A stretch of DNA of 10,660 nt from JAFASC01 sp034669525 (GTDB lineage Bacteria; Pseudomonadota; Alphaproteobacteria; Rhizobiales; Beijerinckiaceae): contig JAXDNH010000146.1 of the NCBI GenBank assembly GCA_034669525.1, positions 1-10,660 of the forward strand, given 5' to 3'. The translations under genes were made by a program, and so were the position numbers. Below are positions 6,189 through 10,660 of this stretch, piece by piece. Numbering within the stretch: the stretch's first letter is position 1; each line of letters begins with the position of its first letter. The notes under the pieces are model-generated. The model was not told the DNA's origin. It saw nothing but the letters and a program-made list of their open reading frames with translations, and did not search any database.

Positions 6189-8438
6189 CTAACGTACTTC
6201 GATCCGTCCGCCCGTCGCGCGCACGCCGATGCCGAGGGCGGGGCTCGCAGCGCTATCCGCAAAAACACCGTCCCCGCCTGCAGCCGCGCGCTGGCGGTCG
6301 GCGACCCGCATCAGATCCTCGATCGAGACGATCGCATCCGATGCACGACGGGAAAGTTGCGCCGGATGCTGCGCTGCGCCAAGTTCGGCCACCGTTCCGC
6401 TGCTCACGACGGCAGGGCCGGGCGGGGGAGCGGGCATCCCGGGAAGCGGCTTCAGCTCGACGCCATTATGCGCGTAGACCATGATATCGTGCCAAGTCTG
6501 CGCGGGCAGCGAGCCGCCGGTCATATTGTTCATCGATGTATCGTCGTCATTGCCGAACCACACGCATTCCGTGAAATTGCCCGTATAACCGCAGAACCAC
6601 GCGTCCTTGTAGCCGTTTGTCGTCCCCGTCTTGCCGGCGACCTGGATGTTCGCGCCGAGAGCGGCGCGCTTGCCGGTTCCTTCCTCTACGACCTTCGTCA
6701 TCATCGAGACGAGATCGATAACGCTCTTGGCAGGAACAACCTGTTTCGGAGCCGGATTGTCCCGATCATGTCGATAGATGCTTTCGCCGCGGCTGTTGAA
6801 TATCTCCACGACCGCGTAGGGCGGAACGCGTTTGCCGCCATTCGCGAAAGCGGCGTAAGCGGACGTGTGATCGATCACGGTGACTTCGTCGGCGCCGATC
6901 GGCAGTGACACGGTGTCGGGCAAGGGCGTTGTCAAGCCGAGACGCCGCGCGGTGTCGATGATCTTGGCGCGACCCTGTTTCGCCTTCTGGAAATCGCCGC
7001 CCTTGCTGTCGCCGATGCCGATCGACAATTTCACCGCAACCGTATTCAGCGATTTTGTCAGCGCGCCGACAAGCGGTATCGCCCCATAATAATTGCCGCC
7101 GTAATTGCGCGGGCACCAATTCCCGAGACATACCGGACCATCGACGACGACCGTGGTCGGCTTATACTTTCCGCTCATCAGCGCGGTGAGATACACATAT
7201 GGTTTGAACGATGAGCCCGGCTGACGAAGGGCATCGGTCGCACGATTGAACTGGCTCGCGCCGTAATCGCGTCCACCGACGATTGCGCGCACCGCACCGG
7301 TTTGCGAATCCATGACGACAGTGGCGCTCTGCTTGGCATGATAGGCTTGCCCGTTCTGGCGCAACTGATCCTCGATCACGCTTTCCGCATGTTTCTGCAA
7401 ACCGCTGTCGAGAGCGGTGCGTACCATCAGCACGCGATCGTCGCCAAGCTTCTTCGCGTCGGAGAGTTTCTTCACCTCCTCGAAGGCGTAATCCAGATAC
7501 CAGTCCGGCGTGACATCGCGGTGGCGGTCAACGGGCGTCGCGGGGTTGCGCTGCGCTGCGAAAATCTGGCTCTGCGTCATGTAGCCGGCGTCGACGAGAT
7601 TGTTGAGCACGTCATTGGCGCGAGCGCGTGCGGCCGGCAGATTGATATGAGGGGCAAACTTGGTCGGCGCCTTGAACAGGCCGGCGAGCATCGCGGCTTC
7701 CGACAATGTCACGTCGCGGACGTTCTTGTTAAAATAGAAGCCCGCGGCGGCCTGCACGCCGAATGTGCCGCCACCCATGTAAGCGCGGTCGAGATAGAGC
7801 TTGAGAATCTCACGCTTGGTGAGGTGGAATTCAAGCCACACCGCGAGGTAGGCTTCTTTGATCTTGCGCTGAAGCGTGCGCTCGTTCGAGAGAAACAGGT
7901 TTTTCGCAAGCTGCTGTGTGATCGACGAGCCGCCCTGCACGACTGTCGTTGCACGCGCATTCACGGTCAACGCGCGGGACGTGCCGATGATGTCGATTCC
8001 CCAATGCTCGTAGAAGCGCCGGTCCTCGGTTGCGAGCACCGCCTGGATCAGATGCTCGGGAAGCTGATCCAGCGTGATGGAATCGTCGTGTTTGATGCCG
8101 CGGCGGCCGACTTCATTGCCGTAGCGGTCGAGGAACGTGACGGCAAGATCCTGCTTCTTCAGCCAATCGTCCGACGTTTCCTGGAACGCCGGGGTGGCCA
8201 GAAAAAGCGCCAGGATCGCGCCGCCAAGCCCGAGCGTCAGCGTCTCGCAGGCGAGCTCTACTCCGACGCGCGGCCAGCCCCGCACGTGGAAACGGTCCAT
8301 GAAAGCGGAGAAACCCGTATAGGCGGCGCGCGATTTCCGGCCGCTATTGTAGACCGCGGAGTTCACCCAGGCGTCGAAAGCCAGCAGCGCTTGAAAAAGC
8401 TGCTTCTTGATCCGGGTCGCCCGCGACGCTTCCTGCAC
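6189..8438 (-). CDS. Class A penicillin-binding protein 1A, bifunctional glycosyltransferase/transpeptidase
   Basis: Polymerises lipid II into glycan strands and cross-links the stem peptides at the outer face of the inner membrane. Residue numbers are from this start. A cytoplasmic stretch of about 60 residues precedes a membrane helix (about 61-83). The GT51 domain shows ATEDRRFYEHWGID with catalytic Glu138, GGSSITQQLAKNLFL, and LYLDRAYMGGGTFGVQAAA. The transpeptidase domain has the nucleophile motif SSFK (Ser409), SLN (Ser463-Asn465) and KTGTTN (from Lys603). A Pro-rich stretch, MPAPPPGPAV, marks a disordered tail. All catalytic motifs are intact. I chose the GTG at 8438 because GGAG lies six bases upstream; the frame stays open to a TTG at 8525, which has no ribosome site. 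Names in use include mrcA, ponA and pbpC, so I give no symbol. It heads a three-gene minus-strand group and diverges from the YcgN gene. Confidence 0.93.
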   Translation of the reverse strand: MQEASRATRIKKQLFQALLAFDAWVNSAVYNSGRKSRAAYTGFSAFMDRFHVRGWPRVGVELACETLTLGLGGAILALFLATPAFQETSDDWLKKQDLAVTFLDRYGNEVGRRGIKHDDSITLDQLPEHLIQAVLATEDRRFYEHWGIDIIGTSRALTVNARATTVVQGGSSITQQLAKNLFLSNERTLQRKIKEAYLAVWLEFHLTKREILKLYLDRAYMGGGTFGVQAAAGFYFNKNVRDVTLSEAAMLAGLFKAPTKFAPHINLPAARARANDVLNNLVDAGYMTQSQIFAAQRNPATPVDRHRDVTPDWYLDYAFEEVKKLSDAKKLGDDRVLMVRTALDSGLQKHAESVIEDQLRQNGQAYHAKQSATVVMDSQTGAVRAIVGGRDYGASQFNRATDALRQPGSSFKPYVYLTALMSGKYKPTTVVVDGPVCLGNWCPRNYGGNYYGAIPLVGALTKSLNTVAVKLSIGIGDSKGGDFQKAKQGRAKIIDTARRLGLTTPLPDTVSLPIGADEVTVIDHTSAYAAFANGGKRVPPYAVVEIFNSRGESIYRHDRDNPAPKQVVPAKSVIDLVSMMTKVVEEGTGKRAALGANIQVAGKTGTTNGYKDAWFCGYTGNFTECVWFGNDDDTSMNNMTGGSLPAQTWHDIMVYAHNGVELKPLPGMPAPPPGPAVVSSGTVAELGAAQHPAQLSRRASDAIVSIEDLMRVADRQRAAAGGDGVFADSAASPALGIGVRATGGRIEVR

Positions 8439-8582
8439 CTTCAGCTCCAACCCGACCCGCCGCGCCCGGAGGTCAATCTTAGCATTATTTAACGCTACTT
8501 GACGACCGGGAAGCCCACCCCTCAAGTCGTGACGATTCGCCCCATCAAGGGGCGTGCCTCGCTCGACGTATCACAACGGAAC
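8439..8582. promoter_or_regulatory. Divergent spacer between PBP1A and the YcgN gene
   Basis: This 144-base spacer should hold promoters for both genes. Bases 8475-8498 form an AT-rich island (around ATTATTTAA) in GC-rich surroundings, a likely place for promoter melting. A TTGACG at 8499-8504 could be a plus-strand -35 element, but the bases 17 further on (TCAAGT) are a poor -10. I cannot place either promoter with confidence. Confidence 0.3.
8445..8448 (-). promoter_or_regulatory. Ribosome binding site that decides the PBP1A start
   Basis: On the minus strand GGAG is followed by six bases and then the GTG at 8438. No comparable site precedes the TTG at 8525, which supports the shorter 749-residue protein. 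Confidence 0.6.
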
Positions 8583-9110
8583 ATGACGGTGAAAGGACAG
8601 CCGGTGAAGGGGCCGGGACCCGCCGCGCCAGCCGCGGCAGACCAGGGGGATTTACCTCCCTTCTGGAAGAAGCCCCTTGAGGCGCTGACCGGCTCCGAAT
8701 GGGAGCAGCTCTGCGACGGCTGCGGACGCTGCTGTCTCGTCAAGCTCGAGGATGAGGATACCGGGCGCATCCACTACACGGACATTGCCTGCCGCCTGCT
8801 CGACACCGGCGCCTGCCGGTGCCGCAATTACGGCCGGCGACGCGAGCATGTGCCGGATTGCGTGAAATTGACGCCGCAGACCGTGCGCTCCATCCCCTGG
8901 CTTCCGCCGACCTGCGCCTATCGGCTGCGAGCCGAGGGCCGCGACCTTGCCTGGTGGCATCCGCTCATCTCCGGCGATCCCGAATCGGTCCTCCGCGCCG
9001 GTGTGTCGGTGCGCGGCCGGATCGGCGCGTCGGAGGAGGAGGTGAAGGAGAAGGATATGCCCGATTACATCGTGTCCTGGCCGGCGCGCCACCCGAAGCG
9101 GGCGCGCTGA
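8583..9110 (+). CDS. YcgN/UPF0260 family CxxCxxCC metal-binding protein
   Basis: A cytoplasmic protein of 175 residues related to E. coli YcgN. After a low-complexity N-terminus, PPFWKKPLEALTGSEWEQLC leads into the signature CDGCGRCCLVKLEDEDTG. ACRLLDTGACRCRNYGRR, the PDCVKLT segment, WLPPTCAYRLRAEGRDL and WHPLISG follow. Both the order and the cysteine pattern match the family, whose clustered cysteines are thought to bind a metal (Zn or Fe-S). The biochemical role is not established. The start is uncertain. The ATG at 8583 has only a weak GGA near it; a TTG at 8499 would add 28 residues (203 in total) but has no visible ribosome site and lies in the probable promoter region. It is a single gene that converges with the next gene with no spacer between stop codons. 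Confidence 0.88.
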   Translation: MTVKGQPVKGPGPAAPAAADQGDLPPFWKKPLEALTGSEWEQLCDGCGRCCLVKLEDEDTGRIHYTDIACRLLDTGACRCRNYGRRREHVPDCVKLTPQTVRSIPWLPPTCAYRLRAEGRDLAWWHPLISGDPESVLRAGVSVRGRIGASEEEVKEKDMPDYIVSWPARHPKRAR

Positions 9111-10361
9111 TTATTGTCCTCCTTCCACGTACACCTTCAGATCGGCGAGCGAAGCGAAATGCAGGACGCCGTTGGGTGTCTCCGCCTCGATCGAGCCGTC
9201 CGCGAACATGACGTAGGTGGTAGTGCCTGATGTGTAGCGTCCGATCACGGCAGGTTCGGCAGGCGGCGCGCTACCCGGCGGCTCCTCCGCTGCGGGCTGG
9301 TGGACTTCAAGTTTGGGGTGAGTGAGGTCTTCCCGCTCTCTTTCCTGCGAGGTCTCTTTCGGCGCAGCTCGCCCTGACGGTTCATAGGTCTCGTCGAGAC
9401 CGGAAAGGGCGCGGTCGAACCAATCGTCTCCCGTGCGTGGAATGGTGTCCCCCTGAACAGCCGGGCTTGGCACGCGCTCGTGCCCCGGCGCGGATGCAGG
9501 TTCGGCCTCGAGAGAGGCCTGCAGCGCCTGATCCTCCCCTGCCGGCTCGACCGAGGGCTGGTTAGTCGGGGGTGGCGACGCCGCCCGGCGTTCCTTGCGT
9601 GAGAACAGACCTCGCCAGCCGCCCGCGCGCTGGGCCGCTTTCTCCGGTTTGTCGGGTTCGGGAGCCAATGCTAGTTCGGGCAATTCGGCGGCTGGCTTCA
9701 TGGCGGCCGCAGGAGGGAGTTCGGCGGCAGGCGTTCTTTGGGAAGGCCGGCCTCGTTCCTCGGCGAGCAGTTCCTCTATTGCGGCGTCGAGTTCGGGTTC
9801 GTCGCTCACGCCCGCCACTTTGACCATGTCGTCGGCGGGGCCCTGGTCGGCCGCATGGATCACCTCCGGCGGCGGCTCGCTTGCAGCCGCCTCTGTGAAC
9901 TGCGGCGATCGATGCGGTTCGGCATGCCCGGTCGCGGCGGGGTGCTGCTCGTGCGCGAGAAGCTCAAGGTTTATCGCCGCGGAGGCCTGCATCGCCGGGT
10001 CCGCGTAGGCCGCGGGACGTGGCACCGGCTCACGTGCGGTGAGCGTCGCCGGCTCGACGGCAAGCGGCATCGGCTCCTTCGCCGGCTCTTTGGGAACCGG
10101 TACTTCTGCGGGCAACATTGTGCTCGCGCCGACGCCGGCGCGAAGCAAGGCGCCTTGCAGCGCATCGAGCCGCTGCAGCACACAGCCGACTGCCAGCGTC
10201 AGCACGCCTCCGGTGAGAGCGACCGATCCTGAGATGACGGAACTCCAGCCCCATTCGAGCTGGACGTAAGCGGAGCCGCGCGCAATCCCCCAGGCGCCTC
10301 CAACGATCAGAATAATGCCAAGGGCAAAAACGCCGGCATTGGCCAACACGCGACCATTCAT
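9111..10361 (-). CDS. Two-helix membrane protein with long disordered middle and short conserved C-terminus
   Basis: A 416-residue protein I do not recognise as a named family. Two hydrophobic segments (about 9-27 and 40-63) form a hairpin that probably leaves the C-terminal part in the cytoplasm. A Leu-rich amphipathic stretch, RLDALQGALLRAG, follows. About 300 residues are rich in Pro, Ala and Glu and should be disordered. They carry short islands with more sequence character: ELDAAIEELLAEERGR, GWRGLFSRKERR and DDWFDRALSGLDE. The last 45 residues (from VIGRYTSGTTTYVMFADGSI to YVEGG) look like a small beta-rich domain, and I have seen similar endings in Hyphomicrobiales hypothetical proteins. 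The start is good: ATG at 10361 with GGAG seven bases upstream. It diverges from the superoxide dismutase gene. Function is unknown. Confidence 0.85.
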   Translation of the reverse strand: MNGRVLANAGVFALGIILIVGGAWGIARGSAYVQLEWGWSSVISGSVALTGGVLTLAVGCVLQRLDALQGALLRAGVGASTMLPAEVPVPKEPAKEPMPLAVEPATLTAREPVPRPAAYADPAMQASAAINLELLAHEQHPAATGHAEPHRSPQFTEAAASEPPPEVIHAADQGPADDMVKVAGVSDEPELDAAIEELLAEERGRPSQRTPAAELPPAAAMKPAAELPELALAPEPDKPEKAAQRAGGWRGLFSRKERRAASPPPTNQPSVEPAGEDQALQASLEAEPASAPGHERVPSPAVQGDTIPRTGDDWFDRALSGLDETYEPSGRAAPKETSQEREREDLTHPKLEVHQPAAEEPPGSAPPAEPAVIGRYTSGTTTYVMFADGSIEAETPNGVLHFASLADLKVYVEGGQ

Positions 10362-10540
10362 AGCCGAACTCCACGGAACAAGACTTTCTCAGCCTCGCTT
10401 CGCAACGAAGACGAGTGTTGCCGATAATGCAAGCCGCCTCTAGTTATGGGGCGCCGTCCCGCGGCGGCGAGCCTCTGCGGCTCGCACCATCCGTGGCTAT
10501 GTCCTTGGGCTGATTCACAAATTCCGCGAGGAGACCTGCT
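10362..10540. promoter_or_regulatory. Divergent spacer between the membrane protein and sod genes
   Basis: This 179-base spacer should hold both promoters, but I see no clear -35/-10 pair on either strand. Bases 10467-10485 form a perfect 7-bp hairpin (GCGAGCC, loop TCTGC, GGCTCGC) 55 bases before the sod start. It lacks a following T tract and is not obviously a terminator. An AGGAG at 10529-10533 lies seven bases before the sod ATG. Confidence 0.4.
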
Positions 10541-10660
10541 ATGTCCTTTGAGCTGCCGCCCCTGCCCTACCCTTATGACGCGCTTCAGCCTTACATGTCC
10601 AAGGAGACGCTGGAGTTTCATCATGACAAGCATCATCAGGCCTATGTGACGACCGGCAAC
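10541..10660 (+). CDS. Fe/Mn superoxide dismutase, N-terminal part (cut by window edge)
   Basis: Converts superoxide to oxygen and hydrogen peroxide using an Fe or Mn ion, usually in the cytoplasm. The visible 40 residues read MSFELPPLPYPYDALQPYMS and then KETLEFHHDKHHQAYVTTGN. This is the helical-hairpin start of the Fe/Mn SOD family. His27 corresponds to the first metal ligand (His26 in mature E. coli SodB), and the KHHQAYV segment with its second-shell residues is intact. The remaining three ligands lie beyond the window. The HHDKHH form is usual for alphaproteobacterial enzymes, which may use Fe or Mn. Metal use cannot be decided from this part, so I leave the symbol blank (sodB is a common name). 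The start is secure: AGGAG at 10529-10533, seven bases before the ATG. Confidence 0.95.
   Translation, partial: MSFELPPLPYPYDALQPYMSKETLEFHHDKHHQAYVTTGN

Noticed and set aside
7302..8492. Long plus-strand open frame of 396 codons ending just before the YcgN gene
   Set aside because: It is antisense to PBP1A, whose catalytic motifs are all intact in the other frame. Long antisense frames are expected in GC-rich genes, and the protein resembles no family.
10398..10410. Inverted repeat CTTCG-CAA-CGAAG near the sod spacer
   Set aside because: A 5-bp stem with a 3-base loop and no supporting context.
10446..10649. Plus-strand open frame of 67 codons across the sod start
   Set aside because: It overlaps the secure superoxide dismutase start in another frame and has no ribosome site or family resemblance.

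Overview
This window looks like an ordinary core-chromosome stretch of a GC-rich alphaproteobacterium, most likely of the order Hyphomicrobiales (Rhizobiales). The basis is the set of families: DUF5330 beside sufE, DUF1491, DUF2336, a small DUF1254/DUF1214 pair beside a class A penicillin-binding protein, a YcgN-type CxxCxxCC protein, and an Fe/Mn superoxide dismutase with the usual alphaproteobacterial N-terminus. A family such as Beijerinckiaceae or Methylocystaceae is only a guess. I see no mobile element, tRNA, rRNA, CRISPR array or sign of recent transfer.

Layout. Bases 1-432 (minus strand) hold the 5' part of sufE, cut by the window edge just after its catalytic cysteine codon, and a small DUF5330 gene upstream of it. 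A 237-base divergent spacer leads to a plus-strand group (670-3530): a six-helix membrane sensor histidine kinase, a membrane-anchored peptidoglycan-binding-domain protein whose start abuts or overlaps the kinase stop, and a DUF1491 gene four bases further on. It converges with a minus-strand DUF2336 gene (3539-4669). The spacer upstream of DUF2336 carries a CtrA-like motif and leads to a 64-residue plus-strand gene (4801-4995) with a good ribosome binding site. A second convergent junction at 4991-5009 is a hairpin containing both stop codons.

Bases 5005-8438 are a minus-strand group transcribed in the order PBP1A (bifunctional peptidoglycan synthase), DUF1214 protein, DUF1254 protein, with a 24-base gap and then a 4-base GTGA overlap. 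Divergent from it is the YcgN-family gene (8583-9110). That gene meets, stop codon against stop codon with no spacer, a minus-strand gene for an unrecognised two-helix membrane protein with a long disordered middle (9111-10361). A 179-base divergent spacer then leads to the start of a superoxide dismutase gene, truncated by the window end.

Theme. Several genes concern the cell envelope: PBP1A, the peptidoglycan-binding protein beside a membrane kinase, and the DUF1254/DUF1214 pair. Others concern Fe-S or oxidative metabolism: SufE, YcgN and SOD. I found no strong case for an undescribed system. The observations worth a second look are the kinase/peptidoglycan-binding/DUF1491 association, the split DUF1254/DUF1214 pair behind PBP1A, the small gene at 4801, the two-helix disordered protein, and two CtrA-like sites.
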